Of a stretch of DNA of 45,568 nucleotides, positions 24,616 to 33,279 are shown piece by piece. The stretch spans positions 1 through 45,568 of the forward strand of contig CAMYJT010000020.1 of assembly GCA_947258785.1 (NCBI GenBank). Direction: 5' to 3'. Positions within the stretch are counted from its first letter, which is position 1; the number at the start of each line of letters is the position of its first letter. The translations under genes were made by a program, and so were the position numbers. This DNA is from an uncultured Gammaproteobacteria bacterium (GTDB lineage: Bacteria; Pseudomonadota; Gammaproteobacteria; Arenicellales; JAANXG01). The notes beneath the pieces are model-generated. The model was given only the letters and a program-made list of their open reading frames with translations. It did no database searches and was not told the origin of the DNA.

Positions 24616-26556
24616 ATGAGTAGTCGAGCGATTGCAGATCAGACGCGCCGGCCCTCGGCCGCCCGTTGGCGGCCGGGTTCTCGTTCTGTGCGCTGGGCCG
24701 CATGGCGGTCAGATGTTACGCCGTTGCTACAGACAAAGACGCTGACAATCGGCCCCCCCAACGATCGTTACGAGCAGGAGGCCGACCGGGTGGCCGATGC
24801 GGTCATGCGGATGCCAGCGCCGCAGGAAACGTTGTCAAGCAGCGACGGGCGCCTGAGCCGCAAGTGCGAGACCTGCCTGCTGGGCAAAGAGGCCTGCCCG
24901 GGCTGTAGAGAAGACGAAGCGCGGACCCGGAGCAGGTTGCAGATTTCAAAAATTCCAAGTGCTTTGCAGCGCCAAGCCGAGGAAGAAGAGGAGGACGAAG
25001 AGCTGATTCAGAGGATGCCACAGCCATCGACAATTCCGGGCCATGTACAGCGTCAACCCGTGGAGGAGGAAGAGGACGAGGAACTGCTACAGGCCAAGGC
25101 TCGTTCTGGCGGGGTGCGCTCAGTGTCTCGGAAGATCGCAGCTCAGATAGACGCCTTGCAGGGCGGCGGGCAGCCGTTACCCGAGTCAGACCGGGCGTTC
25201 TTCGAGCCGCGGTTCGGGTATGATTTCAGCGATGTACGTGTACATACGGATGCCCGAGCGGCGGCGGCCGTGCAAGCAGTGAACGCACGGGCGTTTACGG
25301 TCGGGCGAGACCTGGTTTTCGGGCGTGGCGCGTATACGCCGCACCGCCGTGAGTGTCGGCGCCTGCTCGCCCACGAATTGACGCATGTTGTGCAACAATC
25401 GAACGACCGGGCAAATCGGGGGGTAGGGCGCGGTACTGAGGCGGGTGCAGAGCAAGCGCGCCGAGTTAATTCCTCGCGCAAGACGATTGTCCAGCGCCAG
25501 CGTGGCGGAAAGAGTAAAGCTCCAGCGTGTACGATCCCCGACAAGTGTCCGGATGATTTCTGCACGCCGCTGCCGAGCGTCGACGACGCGCAGGACCACC
25601 GGGAAGTGTGGTGGCCGATTCTACGCCAGGGCATCTCGAAGTTTGTGGATTCCCGGGTCGTACCGCTTTGGGACCAGTACGCCTGGGGTGGTGCAAATCC
25701 TCAGAATCTATCGGCTACGTTCGCGAAGGACTTTACTGCCTCGAAAACCACCAAGGCGACGAACGGTGACATTCAAGCCTCGATAACGCTAAAACTCCGG
25801 GCGTCTCCACCCACATTTCCTCGCGCGAAGAACACTGTGACGGTGAGTGTGGGCTCGGTCATTCCGGGACACATCCGGGCCCTGGGCGATGTTAAAAACG
25901 CCATGCGCATGAACTTCGATCAAATTGGCGAGGTCCCCGGCAACATCGCAGGTGACGTTGGAAAAGATCAGCTTGCCTGCAAGGTCGGCGCCAAGCCGTC
26001 TCCTTTTAACGACCTGCGCACGCTGAAGGGCAACCTCAAAATCGATCTGGATCCAGCCTCCAACGAGCTGACGGTGACTCCGCAACTGAAATACTTGGTG
26101 AAGGATACGATTGATCTCTGCCCGGGGGACTGCGGTGCGTTCAAAGAACAAGCCGCAACGGTCAGTCTTTCGCGTTGGGAGGCGACGGGCATTTCCGGCG
26201 ATGTCCCATTCAGCGTTGAGTTCGACGCGTCCATTGCGCCGTTTAGGTTGGTTCTCTCCAAACCTCCACCGCGGGCGAAACCGCCTGCCTCGTCTCCCAA
26301 GAAGAAGAGACCACCCGTAGAGGTATGCGACGCAAAGGAAAACGCTCCCGTCGTCGTTCCCACAAAGACTCCCGGCAGGGATCGGATCGTCAAGCTGCCC
26401 CAGGGCACGCCAGTAGAAGTCCTCAAGAAGATACCAGGGCGTACGAAGGACGGGAAGTCAACGGTCTGGTATCGTGTCAAGATGCTCGGTGGTCCTGAAC
26501 CGAACCGGATCGGGTTGGTGCAGAAAAGGTATCTAGAGAATTGCCGCACGAGCTGA
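24616..26556 (+). CDS. DUF4157 (eCIS_core) protein 3 with a large C-terminal region ending in an SH3-like domain
   Basis: A 646-residue paralogue. The shared module includes TPLLQTKTLTIGPPNDRYEQEADRVADAVMRM, CETCLLGKEACPGCREDE, two acidic blocks (LQRQAEEEEEDEELIQ and VQRQPVEEEEDEELLQ), ESDRAFFEPRFGYDFSDVRVH and LLAHELTHVVQQ (H253, E254, H257). The unique region begins near residue 300 with a Cys-rich CTIPDKCPDDFCTPLPSVDD, followed by a beta-rich domain (ITLKLRASPPTFPRAKNTVTVSVG to FSVEFDASIAPFRLVL). A Pro/Lys linker then leads to an SH3b-like end (VVVPTKTPGRDRIVKLPQGTPVEVLKK, WYRVKM, GLVQKRYLENC). The domain set suggests an effector or surface-acting cargo, but no catalytic site beyond HExxH is visible. 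Confidence 0.82.
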   Translation: MSSRAIADQTRRPSAARWRPGSRSVRWAAWRSDVTPLLQTKTLTIGPPNDRYEQEADRVADAVMRMPAPQETLSSSDGRLSRKCETCLLGKEACPGCREDEARTRSRLQISKIPSALQRQAEEEEEDEELIQRMPQPSTIPGHVQRQPVEEEEDEELLQAKARSGGVRSVSRKIAAQIDALQGGGQPLPESDRAFFEPRFGYDFSDVRVHTDARAAAAVQAVNARAFTVGRDLVFGRGAYTPHRRECRRLLAHELTHVVQQSNDRANRGVGRGTEAGAEQARRVNSSRKTIVQRQRGGKSKAPACTIPDKCPDDFCTPLPSVDDAQDHREVWWPILRQGISKFVDSRVVPLWDQYAWGGANPQNLSATFAKDFTASKTTKATNGDIQASITLKLRASPPTFPRAKNTVTVSVGSVIPGHIRALGDVKNAMRMNFDQIGEVPGNIAGDVGKDQLACKVGAKPSPFNDLRTLKGNLKIDLDPASNELTVTPQLKYLVKDTIDLCPGDCGAFKEQAATVSLSRWEATGISGDVPFSVEFDASIAPFRLVLSKPPPRAKPPASSPKKKRPPVEVCDAKENAPVVVPTKTPGRDRIVKLPQGTPVEVLKKIPGRTKDGKSTVWYRVKMLGGPEPNRIGLVQKRYLENCRTS

Positions 26557-27078
26557 TAGCGAGAGTACATTTTTTACCGCCTAACGCCCAGCAACTTTAG
26601 AACGGTTAACTGACGTACCTTTCGGCAAATCGCCGGGATCCGTGTAAACACCGGTGCGGTACATTCGAATAGCCGAGCAGACCGCTCAAGATATAAGGCC
26701 ATCCGACAGCGATATCACTCCGTTTGTCACGCACTAAGCGTGTCGCCGTTGAACAACGTGTTTCGATAGCGTACTAAGGTACTGCGTCATCCGTCAGAAC
26801 AAAGGATGGAGGACTGAGGATGTGTCCCTGACGGCCTGGACATTCGCCACAGGCAACCGGGAGGGCCCGCAGTGCCCCAGCTGCGCGGGCAAGGCGGCGT
26901 CCTGCACTGGGCGTACGACCGACATCGGCGCACGCGCCAGCACTCCGTCACCAAACCACGACTCGAGCATTGAGTGGACTTACAAAGCAAAACTTTTGGC
27001 TTGTAAGTGGCATTTATCACAGCGCGTTGCCGGCTGGTGGTTTATAGAGAAGAAAACATTCAGGATTGGTGAAGGATC
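26557..27078. other. 522-bp intergenic region, no convincing gene
   Basis: It separates the DUF4157 array from the regulator gene. A 92-codon frame at 26822 and an antisense frame at 26787-27020 lack ribosome sites and family-like sequence. A short inverted repeat (CATCC...GGATG, about 26790-26809) is seen. The regulator's own ribosome site GAAGGA is at 27071-27076. I could not place a sigma-54 (GG-N10-GC) promoter here with confidence. Confidence 0.5.
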
Positions 27079-28476
27079 ATGGCGGGACGCAGAAAATTAA
27101 CGATTGCTTCGTTTTCCTCAGATGTGTGTTGTGAATCTTTTTTCGCAGCTGTCCAGGGCTTGGGTTATGAGGTCCACTCGGTAGGAGGTTCTGAGTGGTT
27201 GCGGGCAGGCACCGATGAGTTTACGGATCCGACGGTCCTGCTTTTGAGCAGCGCATATATTCCACGTGACCAGTTGATATCGATCGTCACCAAAGGGAAA
27301 CAATCCTTCCTGCTTGGCGTGTGCTGCCACTCAGATCGCGAGTGGGAGTATGGGGTACTAAAGCATTGCACCGATTTTTTGGGTTGGCCTTGTCACCGTG
27401 ACGAATTGCAGTTACGACTCCAGCGTACCTTTGGTGACCCTCAAGTTGTAGTAAACGACACTGACGAAACGGCGTTCCTGCAGCAATTCGTGGACTTGAA
27501 TCTGCTGGGTGAGTCGCCGGCTTTCGTCGCCGCGTTGAAGCTGATTAAACAATTCGCACGCTGTGAGGCCCCGGTTCTGATTGAGGGTGAGACCGGGACG
27601 GGAAAAGAACTGGCCTCTCGGGCGATCCATTACCTCAGTGCTCGGCGCGATCATGCTTTCACGCCGGTGAATTGCGGGGCCATTCCGGACAATCTCATCG
27701 AGAACGAGCTGTTCGGGCATGAAAAAGGTGCGTTCACGGATGCAAAGGACAACCAGCCCGGGCTGGTGGCTGAGGCACAAAACGGCACCTTATTTCTCGA
27801 TGAGATCAATACGCTGTCGGAAAAGGCCCAGATCGCGTTACTGCGATTCCTTGAAAACCAGGAATACCGCTCCCTTGGCGGCAAGAAGACCAAACAGACA
27901 AATGTGCGCATAATCACCGCCGCGAATACCCGCTTGGCGGAATTGGTCGAGCAGGGCCGGTTCAGACGCGACCTTTTTTACCGCTTGAACGTACTTTGGG
28001 TAGAGCTGCCACCCTTGCGCGAACGCGGCAGCGATATCAGGCTGCTCGTAGAATATTTTCTCCGCCAGTACAGCTCGCAGTACGGACGTCCGTGCAAATG
28101 TGTACATCCGGTAACCTTGGAATGGATGATGCGGCACCCCTGGCCCGGCAACGTGCGTGAATTGAGCAACCTGCTGCACAAAGAATACTTGCTGTGCGAT
28201 GGTTCGGTAATGGAATTGCCCGAACAGCAACCCGGAATCGACGGGCGCGACGCGCGCGCTGACGGCCGATCGACATTCACCGTTTCGACCAGTTTGAGGG
28301 AGTTGAAGCAAAACGTCGTTGCGAATTTCGAAAAAGATTATCTTTGTTGGTTGATGGATGAAACACAGGGAAATATCAGCTTAGCGGCCAAGCGGGCCGG
28401 AACCCAGCGGAGCGCACTGAGGAGGCTGTTATATAAACATGGGATAGATAAAAACCTTTGGTGTGCCAGTTCTTAA
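27079..28476 (+). CDS. AAA+ enhancer-binding-type regulator with atypical GAFTDA loop
   Basis: A 465-residue bacterial enhancer-binding protein. Residues 1-130 are a degenerate receiver-like or VpsR-like domain without an obvious phospho-acceptor Asp context. Residues 140-375 are the AAA+ domain: Walker A GETGTGKE (170-177), Walker B GTLFLDEIN (D241, E242), the FRRDLFYRLNVLWVELPPLRER segment and HPWPGNVREL. The C-terminus has a Fis-type helix-turn-helix (NISLAAKRAGTQRSALRRLL). The loop that contacts sigma-54 reads GAFTDA (217-222) instead of GAFTGA, so sigma-54 activation may be altered; VpsR is a known relative that acts with the housekeeping sigma. By position it could control the eCIS/DUF4157 genes, the secreted-protein array, or both. 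Confidence 0.9.
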   Translation: MAGRRKLTIASFSSDVCCESFFAAVQGLGYEVHSVGGSEWLRAGTDEFTDPTVLLLSSAYIPRDQLISIVTKGKQSFLLGVCCHSDREWEYGVLKHCTDFLGWPCHRDELQLRLQRTFGDPQVVVNDTDETAFLQQFVDLNLLGESPAFVAALKLIKQFARCEAPVLIEGETGTGKELASRAIHYLSARRDHAFTPVNCGAIPDNLIENELFGHEKGAFTDAKDNQPGLVAEAQNGTLFLDEINTLSEKAQIALLRFLENQEYRSLGGKKTKQTNVRIITAANTRLAELVEQGRFRRDLFYRLNVLWVELPPLRERGSDIRLLVEYFLRQYSSQYGRPCKCVHPVTLEWMMRHPWPGNVRELSNLLHKEYLLCDGSVMELPEQQPGIDGRDARADGRSTFTVSTSLRELKQNVVANFEKDYLCWLMDETQGNISLAAKRAGTQRSALRRLLYKHGIDKNLWCASS

Positions 28477-28676
28477 CACGGGTGGATCTTCGCTGACACA
28501 CCCTGGGCAAAAAAGTTACCCCCTGTGAATGGAAGAATTTTCAATCGGTTGCGCGCATCGACGCCACCGGACATTGGGTCCCAAATATTCCACCCATCGC
28601 GCTGTGATATTACAAAAACTTCGATTGCTCAGAGAGTTGGGGCGGTATTCGAATCGGCACGGTCATTGCTTGGGTG

Positions 28677-28961
28677 ATGGTTACGCCAGCCCATTCAGCG
28701 TGCAGGTACGGCGGTAGCGTGCTCAAACCCGATTCAAACGAAGAGATACTCGAGATCGCTAGAGAGATAGAAGACTATCTCATGAGGTATCCCGAAGCCA
28801 TGGACAGTGTCGAAGGTATTACGAAATGGTGGTTGGCCCGTCAACGGTACGAAAATAGCCTAGGTAAGGTTCAAGCGGCGCTCGACCACCTGGTGTCACA
28901 AAAGCGCGTAGAAAAACGACAATTGACAGGCGGTAAGTGTATGTATTCGAGTAGCACCTAG
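28677..28961 (+). CDS. Small putative winged-helix-like protein
   Basis: A 94-residue protein. The start is uncertain: GTG 28674, ATG 28677 and GTG 28719 are all in frame and none has a strong ribosome site. The conserved-looking core is EEILEIAREIEDYLMRYPEAMDSVEGITKWWLARQRY followed by VQAALDHLVSQKRVEKRQL and a short final strand MYSSS. Helices followed by a two-strand wing suggest a small winged helix. The pattern GITKWWL...V..AL..LV is one I associate with small regulators, but I cannot name the family with certainty. It lies 200 bases after the AAA+ activator and may be co-regulated with it. Confidence 0.5.
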   Translation: MVTPAHSACRYGGSVLKPDSNEEILEIAREIEDYLMRYPEAMDSVEGITKWWLARQRYENSLGKVQAALDHLVSQKRVEKRQLTGGKCMYSSST

Positions 28962-29069
28962 GTGCTGAAGCGCACCCACGCCGCATGTCGGTGCTTTCGG
29001 CCCAAGCGTATGGGCCAGGGTGATAAGATAGTGAGCGAAAACGAGATTACTCTTGTAGGAGGCGGTGTT

Positions 29070-29696
29070 ATGAGATCGCTATTAAAACTTGGGTTGCTTA
29101 CCGCCCTTGGCATCGGGATACCGAGCAATGTTCTCGCTCAAACCACTGCAGCGGGTCCGGCTGAGCCTAAATTGGAATTCAACCGGGTCGCCGATAATCT
29201 AATTCTGGATCTTAGCTACACCGGCGGCATGATCGCGAATCCCGACCCCACGCCTTTCATTCGGGTGTTCGGTAATGGAAAGGTAATAATCCATTATCCC
29301 GCGTATATGAAGAAGGCCGGTGACTACACCCTTCAGCTTTCGCAGGAAGAGCTCGATAAGTTACTGAAAAACTTTGCCACGGAAGAGCTTCTCACCGCGC
29401 CAGAGTCGATTGAAGCCATGGCGGTTACAGCAATCACCCAAGCCGGTCCGTCCGAGCTGCCCGGCGATCACGGAGTAAAAACCAACGTAAAAGTGAATTT
29501 AGATCGCGTCGTACCCGCCGATACGACACGTGCCCCACTGACGGATGTAAAGACCGTCATCTCAATACAATCCGCGGCCATCGAAGCGGGTGCCGGCGCT
29601 CCGATTCAGCCGCTCCAGAATTTCTCGATCGGCGTCAAGGAGCTCGAAGGTCTCGCCAACCGTACGGACCTCGTGAAGCTCCCAGGAAATAATTGA
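29070..29696 (+). CDS. Exported protein of unknown function preceding the metalloprotease
   Basis: The preferred start is ATG 29070, preceded by TAGGAGG at about 29056-29062, giving 208 residues; the frame is open from 28962. A signal peptide is clear (MRSLLKLGLLTALGIGIPSNVLA, cut after VLA). The mature part begins with a Leu/Asn-rich strand region (FNRVADNLILDLSYTGGMIANPDPTPFIRVFGNGKVIIHYP) and a helical segment (LQLSQEELDKLLKNFATEELL), ending in an acidic-basic tail. The pattern 'YTGGM...P.IRVFGNGKV.IHYP.YMK..G.Y.L.LS..EL..LL' looks like a protease-propeptide or inhibitor-like partner. The next gene, a metalloprotease, follows after about 50 bases, so a partnership is likely. Function unknown. 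Confidence 0.65.
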   Translation: MRSLLKLGLLTALGIGIPSNVLAQTTAAGPAEPKLEFNRVADNLILDLSYTGGMIANPDPTPFIRVFGNGKVIIHYPAYMKKAGDYTLQLSQEELDKLLKNFATEELLTAPESIEAMAVTAITQAGPSELPGDHGVKTNVKVNLDRVVPADTTRAPLTDVKTVISIQSAAIEAGAGAPIQPLQNFSIGVKELEGLANRTDLVKLPGNN

Positions 29697-29746
29697 TCCT
29701 AAACAGCCACCTCGTGCGGCTGGAACCACATGGCGTGCAAACCATC

Positions 29747-31204
29747 ATGAAATTCAAATCCGCGATACTGTTCTTAGGTCTGGGCGCAATCTCTCCGAAC
29801 ACGAGCTTCGCCCTGGATTTTAACTTCAATCCGGCGCCGGGAATGGCGCAGGAAGCGATTGACGGTTTCACTGCCGCCGGGGCTCTTTGGTCCAATATTT
29901 ATAGAGACGATATCACGATCAATATGGAGATCGGCTTCGAGCAGCTCAGCCCCGGAACACTGGGACAAACAGGCTCGGAAAGGACCGCTGTGACGTATGC
30001 GCAGTTTCGTACCGCATCCACCAACGAAGCCAGTTCAGCGGACGATCAGCAGGCCGTTGGGAATCTCCCTACGGGTACGGCGGAAACCATGCTGCTCAAT
30101 CGTACCCGAAACAGCCCGCACGGAGCGGGAAACGCCACCCCCTACTTGGACGGTGACGGCGACGCCAACAACGAAACGATTCGTATGACCCGTGCCAATG
30201 CGAAGGCGCTGGGGCTGCTGGCCGGGGATGATGCCGGTAACGACGCCTCAATCACTTTCAATAGCGAATTCAATTGGGATTTCGATCCCAGCGATGGGAT
30301 TACGGCCAATCACTTTAGTTTTATCGCTGTGGCCGCACACGAAATCGGGCATGCGATGGGCTTCGTCAGCGGCGTCGACATTCTCGATATCAACAGCCCA
30401 CCGGTGACGCCGGTCTCGTTTTTCGATCATGAGTTCAGTTTTGTGAGCCCGGTCGACGTTTACCGATTTTCGGCCCAAAGTTTTGGTCAAGGTGCGGGCG
30501 TCATAGACTGGACCGCAGACACGAGGCGAAAGTTTTTCGCCCTCGACGGCGGCGCCACCGACACGGGTGGATTCTCGACCGGCCGCAATTTTGGCGATGG
30601 CCAACAGGCCAGCCATTGGCAGGACAATCAAGGCCTGGGTCTGATGGACCCAACCGCAGCCCCGGGAGAAAATGGCCAAATCACCGCCCTGGACACTCAG
30701 CTGTTCGACGTGATCGGCTACGATACGGGGCCAGTCAATGGCGGCGCGGACGAGTTCTGCGATCAATCACCGCTGGCGATCCCGGACAATAACAGCTCCG
30801 GTGCGAGTAGCAGCCTGGACATCTCGGATTCCGGCACACTCACCGGCGTCGATGTCGATGTCGTCGCCACGCACACCTGGGTTGGTGACCTCGTGTTTGT
30901 CCTTACGCACCAGCAAACCAATACGTCGGTGGTTTTGATCGATCGACCCGGTGTGACGGCCGGCGGTTTCGGATGCAGCGGAAACAACATTGACGCGACC
31001 TTGAGCGATGCCGCAGCCGAGCCCGTGGAAACGTCCTGCAGCACCAGCGTGACCCCGGCGCTGGACGGCAACTTTATGCCACATCAAGCTTTGCAGAGTT
31101 TCGCCGGTGAGGACCTCAGTGGAAATTGGGTGCTGACGGTGTCCGATAACGCCCTCGGCGATCAAGGTACGGTGACGAAGTGGTGTCTGCGCGCACGCCG
31201 TTGA
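29747..31204 (+). CDS. Secreted zinc metalloprotease (NF038122-like) with a C-terminal P-domain
   Basis: A 485-residue exported protease; ATG 29747 is chosen over the upstream frame start because it begins the signal peptide MKFKSAILFLGLGAISPNTSFA. The mature N-terminus reads LDFNFNPAPGMAQEAIDGFTAAGALWSNIYRDDITI, typical of this family. The zinc site is HEIGHAMGF (H198, E199, H202). A third ligand in metzincin position is not obvious, so the catalytic set should be modelled. Residues about 345-485 form a proprotein-convertase P-domain (DISDSGTLTGVDVDVVATHTWVGDLVFVL to LSGNWVLTVSDNALGDQGTVTKWCL), a beta-jelly roll often found C-terminal to secreted peptidases. Paired with the 208-residue exported protein upstream. 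Confidence 0.85.
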   Translation: MKFKSAILFLGLGAISPNTSFALDFNFNPAPGMAQEAIDGFTAAGALWSNIYRDDITINMEIGFEQLSPGTLGQTGSERTAVTYAQFRTASTNEASSADDQQAVGNLPTGTAETMLLNRTRNSPHGAGNATPYLDGDGDANNETIRMTRANAKALGLLAGDDAGNDASITFNSEFNWDFDPSDGITANHFSFIAVAAHEIGHAMGFVSGVDILDINSPPVTPVSFFDHEFSFVSPVDVYRFSAQSFGQGAGVIDWTADTRRKFFALDGGATDTGGFSTGRNFGDGQQASHWQDNQGLGLMDPTAAPGENGQITALDTQLFDVIGYDTGPVNGGADEFCDQSPLAIPDNNSSGASSSLDISDSGTLTGVDVDVVATHTWVGDLVFVLTHQQTNTSVVLIDRPGVTAGGFGCSGNNIDATLSDAAAEPVETSCSTSVTPALDGNFMPHQALQSFAGEDLSGNWVLTVSDNALGDQGTVTKWCLRARR

Positions 31205-31409
31205 CTGCGGTATGCGACGCGATCCGGCTTTCCGTCATTCGGCGTGAACTCCGCTGTGCATTTTAGTACGGGCGGTAGTTAACGATCAGCCGGAAGGAGG
31301 CGTACCGTGTCTCGAAACGATATGTTTGTAGGCAACAGCAACTGGACAAGAAAGTATATGTTACGGCCGGTGGCGCACTGCCGCTCCGGGTGTAGTCCAC
31401 GCCGCTGAC

Positions 31410-31715
31410 GTGTGGGGCCAGATCCTGGCTTTGTCGATGATTACTGCATTCCTGGCGTTCACCGTCAGTGAGACAAAGGTATTCGAGCCGCTCCGACACT
31501 GGGCAGCGTCGCGTAGCACGCGGCTGGGAAAGTTGTTGGCGTGCGGTTATTGCATGGGCTTCTGGGTTGCCGTCACTTTGGAGGTGATCTACCGGCCTGC
31601 GCTGCTCCAAAATTGGCGGCTGCTCGATTTGACGTTGACCGCGTTTGTAATCGCCTGGTTAGCCGCTTTCCAATGGTCCGCTTTGAGTTGGCTTATGGAA
31701 CGGTCGGGAAAGTAA
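31410..31715 (+). CDS. DUF1360 family membrane protein
   Basis: A 101-residue membrane protein with about three transmembrane helices: LALSMITAFLAFTVSE, a loop-helix LGKLLACGYCMGFWVAVTLEV, and LTLTAFVIAWLAAFQWSALSWLM. The CGYCMGFWVAV motif is the signature of DUF1360 proteins, whose role is unknown. The start is GTG 31410 or possibly ATG 31437, with the first giving a better helix. It lies between the metalloprotease and a run of exported proteins. Confidence 0.7.
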   Translation: MWGQILALSMITAFLAFTVSETKVFEPLRHWAASRSTRLGKLLACGYCMGFWVAVTLEVIYRPALLQNWRLLDLTLTAFVIAWLAAFQWSALSWLMERSGK

Positions 31716-32027
31716 TAAGGAGAGCGTTTCCTCGTTGTTGTGGACGATTGCGTGTTCAAAACAATGACTGATTGCTCAAAGCGCCCGTCGCCACCGATAC
31801 ATGGTGAGGCCGGCCCGGCCCCTCTGTTCAAAATATCTGTAGGTAGTGGTTCGCTTGGCATTCCGAGTGTTCTAGAAACTCTCAAACCATATCGCCATTA
31901 GTGCAATTGGGTGCGCGTAAGGCCTTCCTTGGTGTCATCCTTGTGGAAACCGTACCGCCGGCCGGTACGGCAGCTCGAGTCAAAGACCAATCTGCATCAT
32001 TTTTGAGATCAACCGGGAGAAAACAAT
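31716..32027. other. 312-bp intergenic region with a perfect short hairpin
   Basis: No gene-like frame is seen. A perfect 8-bp inverted repeat, CCGTACCG (31950-31957) and CGGTACGG (31963-31970) with a 5-base loop, lies about 60 bases before the next gene. It has no T-run after it, so it is not a standard terminator; it may be an operator or a leader hairpin. The next gene's ribosome site (GGGAGA) precedes ATG 32028. Confidence 0.45.
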
Positions 32028-32936
32028 ATGGTAACCAAGTATTTGGACTGCCGTCGGGCGGTTCCGACCGTGGTGTTGACGTTTACGTTGGTCGCGCCGG
32101 CCTTTGCGCAGGAGCAATCTCGCACCGATTTTATCTCCATGGATACGCGGATCGATCAGGTCGTACGCCTGATCGAATCGACATCGAATTGCGCCGCTGC
32201 GGTTAGTGCAATTCAGTTGGGTATGGAGACGCTGTATGGCGGACTGAGGCCCGTACCATCGAGAGACCGCAGAAAGGAAACGATTGAAGCCGACAGAAAT
32301 ATCGCCCGGATGGAGGTAGCGTTCGCGGATGCACTGCAGAAGTTTGCGACATCGGTCGAACGCTGCCCTGAGGCCGCAGCCATGGCATTGGAACTAAAGC
32401 TTTTTGTCGAGCAGATGAACGAGGTCGCCGTCGCCGTCGGTAAATTCACCATAAACTGTGGAGTCGACAAACCGTGTCAAGACTTGGTGCCGGTTCTGGA
32501 CGAGGAGACCGGCCACGAAGTGTTCGACCGAATTGCCAAGCCTCTAAAGCCGGGATTTTCAATCAAGTTGCGCAGTCCTTTCGTACCGTGGAATACGGTT
32601 CTCGGTTGGGAGGAAGACGTAGTCGTTACCGAGCCGATTCCAAACGGATCCTGCGTCGCCATTTTCAAGGAAACACGCGGGCTGATGCTGCGACTCCATT
32701 TGGCCCGGATCGATGTCGTGCGGGATCCTTGGGCGACGCCGATGCTGGGACGGGGCGCAAAGATACCCATCTGGGCTCTCGAATGGGTCCCATCACAATA
32801 CGGTAAAACCTGGAACATCTGCAACGACAAGGAGTATGGTCTCCGCACTACCGTGACTCAGCGGGTCAAGCAGGACATCCCGCTCAACTACTTTTGGCGC
32901 TACTACGGAAAATCCGGGCACTGGAGAGCCCACTAG
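32028..32936 (+). CDS. Exported protein of unknown function
   Basis: A 302-residue protein with a signal peptide (AVPTVVLTFTLVAPAFA, cut before QEQSR). Residues 35-150 are helical with spaced cysteines (STSNCAAAVSAIQLGMETL, SVERCPEAAAMALELKLFVEQMNEV, TINCGVDKPCQDL). Residues 170-302 are beta-rich and end with an aromatic-rich segment (ALEWVPSQYGKTWNIC and LNYFWRYYGKSGHW). No known family is recognised. The ribosome site GGGAGA is well placed. It is one of several exported unknowns of the 29-40 kb array and could be transcribed with them or alone. Confidence 0.6.
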   Translation: MVTKYLDCRRAVPTVVLTFTLVAPAFAQEQSRTDFISMDTRIDQVVRLIESTSNCAAAVSAIQLGMETLYGGLRPVPSRDRRKETIEADRNIARMEVAFADALQKFATSVERCPEAAAMALELKLFVEQMNEVAVAVGKFTINCGVDKPCQDLVPVLDEETGHEVFDRIAKPLKPGFSIKLRSPFVPWNTVLGWEEDVVVTEPIPNGSCVAIFKETRGLMLRLHLARIDVVRDPWATPMLGRGAKIPIWALEWVPSQYGKTWNICNDKEYGLRTTVTQRVKQDIPLNYFWRYYGKSGHWRAH

Positions 32937-33279
32937 ACCGCGTTGTCTGCCACAAACGGACGCAAATCGGTCCTCGGGCGCGTCGCATCGGGGCCACCGC
33001 ATTGACCAAAAGTTTTAACCAATAGTCGTGTGTACGATCTTCTAATAATGTGAATGAGTCTTGACGACCTGTTGAAAAAGTCCTGATCGAGACGGGTACT
33101 TGACAGAGTCGGTTATCGATCGTCAAACGCCTAAGGCCCCGTACGCAAGGCAAACAATCACGTCATCAAGAACAGTACCAAAGAACTGTATCGTTCGGAT
33201 AATGGTCATCCCTCGATCGATCCGGTGTTGTTTTTCCGAACACCGTTGATTTAGTGCGATATCTCTTAGGGAGGTAAAA
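32937..33279. other. 343-bp intergenic region, possible promoter for the next gene
   Basis: A/T-richer than the eCIS part. A TTGACA element at 33100-33105 lacks a good -10 box at normal spacing. No reading frame of note and no hairpin terminator are visible. A GGGAGG ribosome site (about 33269-33274) serves the gene at 33280. Confidence 0.4.

Noticed and set aside
27000..27060. TGGCAT...TTGCC as a sigma-54 promoter before the regulator
   Set aside because: The GG and GC dinucleotides are not ten bases apart, so it does not fit the sigma-54 consensus.
26822..27100. 92-codon frame upstream of the regulator
   Set aside because: No ribosome site, no recognisable pattern, and it overlaps the regulator start in another frame.
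28529..28717. 62-codon frame between the regulator and the winged-helix-like gene
   Set aside because: No ribosome site and no protein-like hydrophobic pattern.
33100..33122. TTGACA box as a promoter for the gene at 33280
   Set aside because: No acceptable -10 element at 16-18 bases spacing.
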